Source: Pycnococcus provasolii (Eukaryota; Chlorophyta; Pseudoscourfieldiophyceae; Pseudoscourfieldiales). From it: a stretch of 64,000 nucleotides of DNA. Shown here piece by piece: positions 44,401 to 51,877 of the stretch. The stretch lies in NCBI GenBank assembly GCA_049487715.1, contig CP150547.1, positions 186,001 to 250,000 on the forward strand, written 5' to 3'. The position numbers and the translations under genes were made by a program. Within the stretch, counting starts at the first letter, position 1, and every line of letters starts with the position of its first letter. The notes beneath the pieces were generated by a model that did not search any database, had not been told where the DNA came from, and worked only from the letters and a program-made list of their open reading frames with translations.

Positions 44401-45047
44401 GTCGAAATGACGGCTGTGCGTGCGAGTGGTTCGCGCCCACCGTTCCACAGCGACGCTTTCGCTTTCGCCTGCTTTCCAAATCGAGCGTTAGAAACACGTG
44501 TTAAAAACTGTGATACGTTCTGTTTCCTTGCCACGTCTAGGGCGGCGCCCGCCGCCGCCTTGAATGTGTCTTTCGCTGCCGAGTTCATTTGCGTCTGTGT
44601 CGGTTGTTGTTCCGCTTTATCGTTCGCCGCCTGTGTATTCAGGTGGTTGTGGTTTTCTGCTTCTTGCCTGGTAAACGCCGCGGGAAAGATACCCTCTTCA
44701 TCACTTTCGTCTGGCGTCCGTTCTTCGTCCAACGTTGGCAAGTCGGAAGCCCTGGCCGCCGCCCCCGCGCGTGCCCCTTCCGCACTCCGCGCCGCCCTGA
44801 AAGCGTCTTGCACACGCGCCTGCACGCCACTTCGCGTCGCCGGCACGTCCGAGTCGCCCACATTAACATCGTCCGCTAGGGGTAGCGAGCCATCGTCGGA
44901 CGATGCAGCGGTTGTGGACGACACTGCATCATCCCCAAGGTCTTGATATCCTGCAAGAGTGCGTCGGTACGATACGGCACTCCCACCAGCACCGACACCA
45001 GCACCAACACGAGGATGAAAGTCGGATCGCGAGCGTGTGCGTGGCAT
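38466..45047 (-). CDS. Giant RING/TRAF-type zinc finger protein with SMC-like coiled coil
   Basis: A single 6.6 kb exon encodes 2193 residues. Residues about 265-320 hold a RING/U-box-like module (ELICPICKDAAIDPV, then CRNCLVVREGDAYVARC) without the clear central His of a classic RING. From about 345 to 640 there is a series of TRAF-type Cys/His fingers (CRARTFIGSRRDHEATCQFR, HRTTCEHNVAPCPNEGC, HERLCDYKRIRC, HRRTECPFRLVKC, HERLCNSRYYRC). The remaining 1500 residues are Ala/Glu/Arg-rich coiled coil broken by acidic Ser/Glu linkers (about 1480-1650). TRAF-RING proteins are usually ubiquitin ligases or scaffolds; the very long coil is unusual for the class and suggests a structural role. The partner is unknown. 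Codon usage is less GC-rich than in its neighbours. Confidence 0.85.
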   Translation of the reverse strand: MPRTRSRSDFHPRVGAGVGAGGSAVSYRRTLAGYQDLGDDAVSSTTAASSDDGSLPLADDVNVGDSDVPATRSGVQARVQDAFRAARSAEGARAGAAARASDLPTLDEERTPDESDEEGIFPAAFTRQEAENHNHLNTQAANDKAEQQPTQTQMNSAAKDTFKAAAGAALDVARKQNVSQFLTRVSNARFGKQAKAKASLWNGGREPLARTAVISTRTGDTDTSFLTRNYTQNPHCDVEADEGTEANEFGIGSYVPTAFTQEIPRELICPICKDAAIDPVIDEVYGQGRTTCRNCLVVREGDAYVARCKPDERASERLLNQIPILCRYAWQTSVPEDQKDSSAPLITTDASGCRARTFIGSRRDHEATCQFRRVRCNLPYSSNPAENCSQVLRLSQIHSHRTTCEHNVAPCPNEGCGRMIQRRRREAHERLCDYKRIRCSQSTRSNPCPWEGCQKDLEEHIRTDCLRVLVTCNNKDVQGPDPLGHGSVYLNHRKEALQRIGVEHMEDKDAGSMVNIDALYSIEPPSSVRRHCAVSKLRSEVDEHRRTECPFRLVKCSFCSAQLSFKNLYHHERLCNSRYYRCSACMRPVHRHRKEKHIQANCPAHEVECMFVGLGCGVRVQRSEFEAHMLEGVGWHLQLLCTAPDDGIDDFTGRILAMHSTLIRVRESSQNATMDLAASCKLWWQEVEEWREGKVLRTIQDMRAEIVDMKQTQRESVEALRIEAEAVSDYSDEKLLRLYASAKRMKDFAKEQHAFDEFARGNYIEKSSEELREHARALKGQYQSLLAFAKHNIDANVNALVTVAQRRNKWADEFARMLKGTSNALAEVKARRIATMTATHERIRVADSFLTVSSMHQNAIHDRLGIHLSSLLPDGGIANFRSSDRQRQHEQKGDPSNGDDGDSPTLSGMHAVLKLDSDALGHKGAAAQRHLVFHRIQELDEIDEQLNGSIPKLERKEKELSKARNDLLDAYADTGAREVQVEYYDTELSRTREQLMKARVNLQQSAQLREHLSLALQQVDASDDAIRHREARVQQESEIGVIDEENGALTMSEHHAAELAKSSAIKRSDIAKQRLDDLTSKLSVALERGKSLFAELQRIRPRIAARARLITSLAGLRSYNGVSNVVEDMHVAVARARSALDFLGEPSEVRRPRSPSASLASLAEKTFSEIYHECTGYQSEASALYLRSRDSLVTAVQRIDGLCVAVRSAHKASLETRASLVDSHNRCVLEFARLKAQEAQDINDSTNRDAKAIADEHEKAKTVSHSATEAYKNSEIDLLHAKRKLEVDIAQLIDGAIHHLEDCEYEVAAKESELQDIRIKDHETHNLVRTMMATSGKLNLNAPANSGGLHAPHMHEYRSLLADLRKARNGIMDAKENLRKANTRRDEQRKAVRKAEALREDLKVKQEKSELDLQIFPERLQRAAARVKKADDELTSARAALQRVEDALSNGDADLRESVGLMSNASEDDNSGDLALLTSAEDFVQGSEVPAITSDEDTTTDSEALLDAMSTCLDDDKVDVERQRIVIRAVDAFDAISQDLRRWRDLRRVLYEAAREYEDRQFALDEANLTEDGGTEASESSSDREEDDEEETSSDNASESSSTSAQAMDDENFGTNEEAPDSSILSARRAEAEQLIESLIENSSRYTSCLDALFGSDTSETDAGEPIDLSFFTGMRVTSVVSHDNDDETSNEESTVEELMRKIHWYGGDEALSRLAEERARDDNNSYMHNYSARNLEVQQSSLRLRTAQARVRACRKIIEESTEADSEQAFLHSRALQSAEELLQREMVQQRAALKASRDARHRLESACARFLATEFENANSLSTLLHRLEGEARDAEGGVTAAADLVDAIALQLDACERSIQEAREAGGNDVDISTMHEHSYQLDKRLYAAKRALDAAKEHATSIDQRVQIAKEKFEMVDSSEKSKTVLATKAWEAAALDESGSGVVEAELRLRVEGARCTSDRQVLQIVESLSAAAWRATSGSCGIDVLHVRDEARRAAIDVLLRLRIIDSGNLQEPSESVWMASFREFMTAGNHVTIVVIDQDISKTTFVSNVVHWPADEWAIVREVTNATSKLRREILASVSDGDQLPRQLGMSFVQEASERSDVLGAQHREACSIVESATFDYQKARFDAARRQWEEEQQMPQEGDVGQLERESLEKAQIRCDRLANRAQEARVALERAVRFVGSIHK

Positions 45048-45954
45048 CGCTTACTTACTTACCTATAGTAAGTTACTCACAGTAAAAACCACTCACTCCT
45101 TGTTCAAGGACATGCATGACGAGAGACGGACTCACGCGATTCTCGCGATTCTCGAGATGGCCGCGGGCATGAAAGTTGGGAATGACCAATGTTCGTCAAA
45201 TAAAATTGAAGTCAAACGTTTCCCTCGGGTGCCCCCTCGGATGGATGGATTTTTCCCCAATCAATCCTTGCGGCCTTGCACACCAGTCTTGCACACCGGA
45301 TCCACCAGGCACCGGCCGGTCCGCCAGTCACCGGTGTCGCATTCATCCATCAAATGCAAATAACAGCGTTGAGTAGAACTAAGGTGGTCAAGAATACATG
45401 ATGAGGGATCCCGAACGCGAAGTAACACTTGCAAGAAAGAACCACTCTACTCTACTCGCGCAAGAACCACTCGCGGCCACCTAAGGTAGGTGGTCTGACC
45501 ACCCCAGGGCCCAGGGGTCTGACCAGGTGGTCACTCGCGGCCGGCCGGTGTCACGGTGTGCAAGACTGCATCCGAGGTGATAAAATCATAAAATGTAACC
45601 TTGACGAGGGATAGCTACCGCTTTAAAATTACTACGATAGATCAGGCGGGAAAGGTTTATGGAAAGCAGGAGGATTAAAATAAGAGTAGGGGTTAGGGGT
45701 TAGAGTTAGGGTAGTAGGATTAGGGTAGTAGGATTAGCGTAGTAGGGTTAGGGTAGTAGGGTTAGGGTAGTAGGGTTAGGGTGGTAGGGTTAGGGTGGTA
45801 GGGTTAGGGTAGTAGGGTTAGGGTAGTAGGGTTAGGGTTAGGGTTAGGGTAAGCGCGTCGTGTCCTCGCCGCCCTGGGAAACCTGTCCCTCGTTCGTCGC
45901 CGCCCCCATTTTCCCTTTTCAGGGTCATTTTTTCCTCAAGTTGAGGGAGCTAAC
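45048..45954. promoter_or_regulatory. Divergent promoter region with a long telomeric-type array
   Basis: This lies between the giant RING gene and UPF3. The right half is dominated by the TTAGGG-type array at 45686-45851; the left half has no repeats or gene signals beyond short frames. Confidence 0.6.
45686..45851. repeat. Interstitial telomeric array with 14 bp higher-order unit
   Basis: About ten copies of a 14 bp unit (agtagggttagggt, variants with ggt or gat) ending in pure TTAGGG units. It lies about 100 bp upstream of ATG 45955. Confidence 0.95.
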
Positions 45955-46010
45955 ATGGCGCCATTGAAAACCTATGGGACCACCACTAACACCAGTGGTG
46001 GTAGTGGTAA

Positions 46011-46739
46011 ACCTCCTCCTCCTCCTCCTCCCATCATTCTGCTTCTGCTTCTGCTTCTGCTTCATCTGGTTCTGCTTTTGTGAAGTGTCTTCTTCGTGGG
46101 TTTCCTTCTCACGCTGACTGGTTTGCGATTCGTACGTACCTGAACCCGCTGATCCATGTGAATCAAGCGACTTTTTTGTTTGTGCGATTTGTACCGGGCA
46201 AAACCAACGCTGACGCACCGGCGAAGGCGAAAATGCCGCGGGTTTACGTACGCATTCCAAAAGACGCAATGCAACAGTTCACCGATAGCGTTAACAGCTT
46301 GCCGCCGTTCGAAGGGAATCAAGCGATATCCGTGCAAGAGGCGCCGTACGCCGCACTGCCTCCTACACCTCTACACATCAAGGATACGTTCGCAGGGACC
46401 ATCCTACAAGATAAAGACTACAAGAAATTTGAAGCGGAGTTAAACGAACCGGAGGCTCTCGTTAGCGCGGAGGTGTTGCACGAACGGAAGGCTGCGAACG
46501 AAAACAACGCAAACACGGGAATCGTCGTGACCGCGCTCATGGCGTATGTGCAGAAAAAACACAGCCGGCGTGGCGGAGCAGCACGCAACAAAAAAGGAAG
46601 AGGAACTGCTGCGCCCGGTGGAGGGGGAGGGAGGGGTCCGTCGTCGTCACGTAGACAAAACAAAAAGAGTGGTGGCAGCGAGACACCAGCGGTGATTGTC
46701 GTCAATCGGGATAAAGGAATGAGGAAGAATAAGGAAGGT

Positions 46740-46780
<41 letters not shown>

Positions 46781-46820
46781 GCGTTCGCGTAGCAAAAAGG
46801 GACGACCTTCGCCGAATTGA
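46011..46820 (+). CDS. UPF3: UPF3 (Smg4/UPF3-domain) nonsense-mediated decay factor, 5' end unresolved
   Basis: The open frame encodes a Ser/Ala-rich head and then AFVKCLLRGFPSHADW, which is the first strand of the UPF3 RRM-like domain (family K-V-V-x-R-x-LP). The block VQEAPYAALPP, the charged segment DKDYKKFEAELNEPEALVSA and TALMAYVQKKHSRRG follow the UPF3 order (AIVEFAPYQ, then DPEYKKFLE, then T-LL-YI-KKK). A basic Gly/Arg/Ser tail with a poly-Gly run (encoded by a GGC array at 46740-46780) ends the protein. UPF3 bridges exon-junction complexes to UPF2 in NMD. No in-frame ATG is present: the frame is closed at 46008-46010, while the likely ATG (45955, MAPLKTYGTTT) is in another frame. AATAAA-like signal at 46863. 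Confidence 0.85.
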
Positions 46821-46955
46821 TTTTGTATCCATTACATACTACTGTAACATCTGCTTGTACGAAATAAAACAAAAAATGATGTGGCTGGGTGTGTGATCCA
46901 CGCGTCTTCAAAAAACTACGGATCACGACGACCAACCGCACCCTCCTTAGTCTAC

Positions 46956-48329
46956 CTATCGCTCACCACCAGCAGCGGCGGCCTCCTCACTGATATGCCG
47001 CTGCTCTTCCGCCGCTTTCCTGGCACGTTCCATCATCGCCTGCATACTCCACTCATCCTCAGCTCCTCCTCCTCCACCACCAGCAGCATTTGCAACACAC
47101 CAGCTGCCCTTGACGAATTGACCGCAGCATTTGTATCCCCAGCGCGACGTCTTTGGGCACCAAAAGCTTCCGAAGACACTCGTGTGATTATTCGCGAACA
47201 CATCCTCGCGATATCGGCTCTTCACCACGCGGGCGGGTCCGCCACTAACGACCCTGCCACTTCGATCGTAGTGTCTCTCAATCTCAGTTTGACCGACGAG
47301 AAGGCTCATGTCCGGACGCTCCGCGTTCGCCGAGGCATCGCCGTACGTGGCTCGAACGTCCTCGCCACGCTTCCCAACGAGCACTTCCTTCTTCTTCTGG
47401 TACTCCTTGTACAACGCCTCGGCGGCACTCGGCAGTGCCTGCACGTTCAGTGCGGCGTCGTCAGCGGTTGTAGCCAGCGCGTGCTGCTGCATCGCCGCGA
47501 AAGCTGCGGCGTCCCCCGTGCCTCGCACGAAGTTGTCGCCCGCGAATGTTTTCTGCGACGCATCGAGCCACGGCGTTGGGTCCTCGCGCATGCTTCTTGT
47601 TTTCGGGTCGTAGTATGCGGAGTTGGTGTCAAGGTTCATCAGGTACTTGGCGGTGTCTTCCCGAATGCGCAGGTTACGCACGGTGCCTGTACTTCCTCCT
47701 CCAGCTGAGCGCACGCGTCGCTCCACCTGCCCGAACCCCGTCGCCTCGTCGTCTGCCGCCTTGGCGTCGTCCGCGCCGTCACCCAGCTTCGACTCGAGCG
47801 CCTTCCTTCTCTGCTCGTCCGTGCGTAGCTCCTCGACGCGCTCGTAGCGCTCCGCCACACGCGCGTAGTCAGCCGCGTCGTACGTCGCGTACTGGTCCCT
47901 TTTTCGCTCCCACGCGCCTAGGTTCGCCTTGTTCTCCTCTACTTCGAGGCGCACAGTAGTCTCGTCGTCCTCTCCGGGCGCCGCAGCTGCGTCTCCTCCC
48001 TTGGCACGCTTTGCCGACGGCCTTGCGAATTCGTCCTCGGTTGCGGCGTAGCCTCGTCGTTTCATTTCCGCCCCTCCCATCGCCGCCGCCGCCGCCGCCG
48101 CCGCCGCCGATGAGTCTTGTCTGTTATCAGCCGCCCTCCAGTTGCGTTGGTGTTTCAGTGAAGGTTGTTCCGCCGCGAGGTACCACGGCGCGTCGACCAT
48201 ATATTTGGGTATGTGTGGGTTGATAGCTTTCCCATCTTCGTCGAGTTCAGGTTGTGCTAATCCCGCCTTACGCGCTTCCAGCAGCTGCATTTCTTTCTTA
48301 TGAGCATCGCGACCTTTATAACCCGCCAT
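46956..48329 (-). CDS. SLU7: Pre-mRNA splicing factor SLU7 lacking the zinc knuckle
   Basis: The product has 457 residues. It matches SLU7 at NPHIPKYMVDAPWYL and PSLKHQRNW near the N-terminus, TVRNLRIREDTAKYLMNLD and NSAYYDPKTRSMREDP in the centre, and NNHTSVFGSFWCPKTSRWGYKCCGQF near the C-terminus (given here in parts). SLU7 acts in the second step of splicing, selecting the 3' splice site. Family members normally carry a CCHC zinc knuckle (C-x2-C-x4-H-x4-C) soon after the KHQR block; here that place is taken by a poly-Ala stretch and a basic segment, and the only Cys residues are near the C-terminus. A Gly run replaces part of the tail. The ATG at 48329 has a clean context. Confidence 0.93.
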   Translation of the reverse strand: MAGYKGRDAHKKEMQLLEARKAGLAQPELDEDGKAINPHIPKYMVDAPWYLAAEQPSLKHQRNWRAADNRQDSSAAAAAAAAAMGGAEMKRRGYAATEDEFARPSAKRAKGGDAAAAPGEDDETTVRLEVEENKANLGAWERKRDQYATYDAADYARVAERYERVEELRTDEQRRKALESKLGDGADDAKAADDEATGFGQVERRVRSAGGGSTGTVRNLRIREDTAKYLMNLDTNSAYYDPKTRSMREDPTPWLDASQKTFAGDNFVRGTGDAAAFAAMQQHALATTADDAALNVQALPSAAEALYKEYQKKKEVLVGKRGEDVRATYGDASANAERPDMSLLVGQTEIERHYDRSGRVVSGGPARVVKSRYREDVFANNHTSVFGSFWCPKTSRWGYKCCGQFVKGSWCVANAAGGGGGGAEDEWSMQAMMERARKAAEEQRHISEEAAAAGGER

Positions 48330-48748
48330 TATTCACGACTGATGACTGATGACTGAGGCCTGGTTTTTTTGGCGAGAGAAAGAATAATGAGTGACGTTTA
48401 TCTTAGAGGAGCAGTCATGAGCCCGCCGAGGTTGCTTCGAAGAGGCTCCGGAGATTCGAAGAGGGCGAGGAGAATGACCGAAGAATGAAGACTGAACTAC
48501 AATGTCCGCCGCCCGCCACCCACCCGGAAAGGTTTAAAGGGACATTACCCGACCTGCTAACCCTAACCCTAATCCCCCTCCAGGTCCAGGGATCCATCGC
48601 TTGCTTGCTAAGGTTAGCTCTCTCCCCCCTGCTCCTTTGTCAGCGGCGGCGGGGAGACCTTGCTCCCCCTGGGGACACACTTCGTTGGTACCAGTTCATT
48701 TCCACTTCAGGTGTCTGCATCGGCATCATTGGCGCCATTCTTGGGAAT
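48330..48748. promoter_or_regulatory. Divergent promoter region with short telomeric units
   Basis: This 419 bp gap separates SLU7 from PCIF1. CCCTAA units are at 48558-48575. A splice-acceptor-like tract (catttccacttcag) lies about 40 nt upstream of the PCIF1 ATG. Confidence 0.55.
48558..48575. repeat. Short interstitial telomeric repeat (CCCTAA)
   Basis: Three units (ctaaccctaaccctaa), between divergent starts at 48329 (minus) and 48749 (plus). Confidence 0.8.
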
Positions 48749-50554
48749 ATGTCCAACAACAATAAAGAAGATGACGTCGTCTCGGCGTTGTTAATGAGAA
48801 TGCGTAAGCGTAAGGGTTTGTCTGGCACACCCTTGGGATCCACAGCTGGTTCTGGTTCTGGTTCTGGTTCTGCACATTCTCATCATTCTGCACATTCCTT
48901 TCCGTCACCAGCAAAAGCAAACGTTGGCCTTGGCGGGTCCATTGGGGCAGCATCGGGAGCGCGTGCTGCTGCTCGTTCGAGTAAACAGGGTGGAGCATCG
49001 GCTCCTCAGTCACCTGTGGAAATCGACCTGTGGATTACACACGCAGCTGCAACCGGTTGGCACATCCAGAAGCAGGAAGACACTCGGCCAAAAGCAATCA
49101 AGCAATACGTGCGCGCTATGATTCAAACACAAACAAATGCCGAAGACGACAACCACGCACGCGAGTATCATAACGCACAACCAGCAGCGTGCTACACGGA
49201 GGCGATGCGACACCGCGCTATGGCATCTTTGAGCGCGACGTTCAAACAGCTCACGGAGAACGTATTCAAGGGACGAAGGTGGGTGAGCCACTTTGAGGAG
49301 TGGCTGTGGGCAATGCGAGCAAAACAATCTGGCAAATACGACGACCCAGTGCTCCCAACGCTCGTCACAACGACGACAAAAATAACGAAGCAGGCAGGAC
49401 GTGGCGGCGGCGGAGTCGACGACGACGACGACGACGACGACGTCGCACTCGCGCACAAAGCGAAGCGCTTCAAGGCGACTGGGAGTCGTGCACCGCCGTC
49501 AGCTGCAGGTTGGCACGATCCTGCACTGAGGCGAAAACTCGTCGCTACGGGAGCAGACGAGCGCACCGCGGCGAAGATTCTGAAGAAACTCGCACTCGCC
49601 GCCAACAAGCAACGCGAGTCGGTTCGAGCCAGCACGAACGCATTCGTGGCATCTCGCGGAGGTGGCGACGCTCCAGTAAAAATGGAGAGCTTCACGGTTG
49701 GCGAAGGCAGTCGCGAACGCAAGAAGTGCAAGCTTACGTGCTCGGGCGTGGCACTCGAGGTGCACGAAGGACACTTGCACAAGCTTCGCCTGCTGTGGGC
49801 CATTTCTCACGCCAACGAGGATGGCGAGCTGCAATTCGACGAGTCCGTGTTCCGACGTGATGCATTTTGCATTCTCTGCCGGTACGCCGCGATGCAGGGT
49901 GGAGGACAGACCGCCGGTGGAGGTTTTCAGGCGGCGTTATACCCGCAGGCTTTCTGCGTGCTGAAGGAGCGATTTGGTGTGTTCTGTGAGTGCTTCGCAA
50001 GCCCGCTGAATTGCCACTTTCCATGCTTCGCTAGTGCATGCCAGGATGTCGATCGCGCCTTTGGTTCGCTCGGAAGCTTTTTTGATGGATTTTCAAAGCT
50101 GGTGATGGGCCCGTGGATGGACGCACAAAGGCGAGCTGCTGTGAAGAAGCGCGCCGACGATGGCGGCGTGATACGTGTGCCGCACAGCTTCGAGTGCAAC
50201 CCGCCATTTGAGGAGGCGATGGTGAGAGCGATGGCTGATCAGCTCGAGCGTCTGCTTCGTGCGTACGAAGCGTCTCGTCTTGTTCTGCAGTTTTTTGTTT
50301 TCATCCCTGCATGGGGCGAGGAGAAGAGCGACGCTTGGTCGCGCCTGAATGGCAGTGCATTTCTTTCCAAGAACATAACCGTTCCCGCAGTATTGCACGG
50401 CTACACCGAGGGAAGCCAGCACACAAAGCATCATCAGCGTGCCGTGGCGAGTCACGATACATCAATCTTCATGCTGCAGACGAAGCGCGCTCGTGAAATG
50501 TATGTAGTCGACGAGTTGACAGAGGAGTTGCTGACGGCGATGCGTCCAAAGTAA
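48749..50554 (+). CDS. PCIF1: PCIF1-like cap-adjacent adenosine N6-methyltransferase
   Basis: The product has 601 residues. The catalytic motif NPPF is at 484-487 in the context SFECNPPFEEAMVRAMADQL. The block FGVFCECFASPLNCHF and DRAFGSLGSFFDGF just upstream, and FFVFIPAWGE and GSQHTKHHQRAV downstream, follow the order in animal PCIF1, which makes m6Am next to the mRNA cap. The N-terminal third is low-complexity, with a Gly-Ser hexamer-encoded run and an Asp run; no WW domain (which binds the RNA polymerase II C-terminal tail in animals) is seen. Without it, the link to transcription would need another route. All visible catalytic residues are intact, so an active enzyme is expected. AATAAA-like signal after the stop. 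Confidence 0.9.
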   Translation: MSNNNKEDDVVSALLMRMRKRKGLSGTPLGSTAGSGSGSGSAHSHHSAHSFPSPAKANVGLGGSIGAASGARAAARSSKQGGASAPQSPVEIDLWITHAAATGWHIQKQEDTRPKAIKQYVRAMIQTQTNAEDDNHAREYHNAQPAACYTEAMRHRAMASLSATFKQLTENVFKGRRWVSHFEEWLWAMRAKQSGKYDDPVLPTLVTTTTKITKQAGRGGGGVDDDDDDDDVALAHKAKRFKATGSRAPPSAAGWHDPALRRKLVATGADERTAAKILKKLALAANKQRESVRASTNAFVASRGGGDAPVKMESFTVGEGSRERKKCKLTCSGVALEVHEGHLHKLRLLWAISHANEDGELQFDESVFRRDAFCILCRYAAMQGGGQTAGGGFQAALYPQAFCVLKERFGVFCECFASPLNCHFPCFASACQDVDRAFGSLGSFFDGFSKLVMGPWMDAQRRAAVKKRADDGGVIRVPHSFECNPPFEEAMVRAMADQLERLLRAYEASRLVLQFFVFIPAWGEEKSDAWSRLNGSAFLSKNITVPAVLHGYTEGSQHTKHHQRAVASHDTSIFMLQTKRAREMYVVDELTEELLTAMRPK

Positions 50555-50621
50555 AGAAGTGTTTTACTCACGTCTGAGTTTGTAAATAAAAAACTACGTG
50601 TTTTTGTATTGATTTTTAATT

Positions 50622-51617
50622 TCATTTGGTAAGTAGGTTACTTTTGTTATTTAGAAGTCTGTCGTCTTCGTCGTCGTCGTCGTCGAGGCCAAGAACCTTC
50701 TTGCGTTTCTTCAGCTTAGGGTCGGCAGACTTGTTGTTTGTCACTAGTCCGCCGCACGCACCTTGAGACGTTGACGCACTTGCCGCCTCCCCCCGCTTGC
50801 GTTTCCGTGCCTCTTCCGCCTCTCTCACTGCGCTCGAGACTGCCGCGGTCACAGCTGCGCTCGCATCAGCGGCTTGCTTGGCCGCACCGTCTAGCTCCTT
50901 GTCTCGTTCGTCGTCTCGTGATTTTTCCCTGATGAATTTATTCGCTTCCTTTTCAAGTTTTCTCTGTTCTTCTTCGGATTCCCACTCCTTGAGTTTCCTC
51001 GCTGCCGACTCTTCTCGTACACGCCTCCCGTCGAGAGAACGGCACGCGTCAAAGTTGGTTTCTTCTGTTTTCTTCTTCGCCAAGGACTTGAGCAGCGTAC
51101 CGAATCCTCCTTTTCCACCCGCGACAGGGAGGATCAGCTGCGCGGAGATCAAGCCTACTTTTAGGTTTGTGACCCAAGCGGGCCATGAACGTGCCGACGC
51201 GGAAACGACGGTTTGGAAGCTGTTGAAGCTGTTTGAAACATGCGATTCAACAGCAGCACGTTGAGCTGACGATGGACGACTTAAAATCAGAAACGCTTTT
51301 GTGGATGGCGAGACTTCCGGAGGAGATGTGTGCAAATAATCACCTCCTCCTCCTCCTGAATCTGAATAATGAGCCTGGCAAGAAGAGCCGTCGACACCCC
51401 TGAACGTGAACGCCCCATCATCGTCATCATCAAAAGGAGCATGACCCAAAGGACGAGAAAGACAAAGAGCGCGTTCACTGAGACTACAAGGCGTACACTC
51501 AGACACGTACGACACCAACGAACCAACCCCGTGGCCAACCAACGATGACGAAGATGGTGAAGCAGATGAGCAGGAGGAGGAGGAGGGTAGACTCCGTATG
51601 TGTATTTGCGCCGCCAT
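50622..51617 (-). CDS. SDE2: SDE2-like protein: ubiquitin-like fold with GGKGG processing site
   Basis: The product has 331 residues by this model. Residues 165-205 (PVAGGKGGFGTLLKSLAKKK, then TNFDACRSLDGRRVREE and KLKEWE) match the SDE2 core. In SDE2 a ubiquitin-like domain is cut after the GG, leaving an N-terminal Lys on the C-terminal part, which joins the spliceosome and protects replication and telomeres. Here GG is 167-168 and Lys is 169. The 75 residues typical of the ubiquitin-like domain are stretched to about 165 by a low-complexity insert at about 75-160; an unannotated intron (possible acceptor gatctccgcgcag at about 51138-51150) would explain it. The C-terminus is Lys/Arg-rich with a run of Asp. 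ATG 51617 has a good context. Confidence 0.85.
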   Translation of the reverse strand: MAAQIHIRSLPSSSSCSSASPSSSSLVGHGVGSLVSYVSECTPCSLSERALCLSRPLGHAPFDDDDDGAFTFRGVDGSSCQAHYSDSGGGGGDYLHTSPPEVSPSTKAFLILSRPSSAQRAAVESHVSNSFNSFQTVVSASARSWPAWVTNLKVGLISAQLILPVAGGKGGFGTLLKSLAKKKTEETNFDACRSLDGRRVREESAARKLKEWESEEEQRKLEKEANKFIREKSRDDERDKELDGAAKQAADASAAVTAAVSSAVREAEEARKRKRGEAASASTSQGACGGLVTNNKSADPKLKKRKKVLGLDDDDDEDDRLLNNKSNLLTK

Positions 51618-51877
51618 GACACACACAGTATAGGCCGATGCCGATGGCGGAAATGGAGGAAGGGGAGGAGGAGGACGACAGAAGAGGCACCCCAGAGAAC
51701 GATATGGGCGAACGATCGGGGATGGGCCCACCCCAGGCTGCCGGGGAAGAGGAGAAGGGACGTGGGGAACCGCTGTTAAACGCACAAGCCGGTTCCCGGG
51801 GGGGCCGGGGGCTGCAGTGCTGCTCACGGTGCTGCCCTCGGCTGAATTTTCAAACTCATTTCTTCTCTCAGGGGCTC

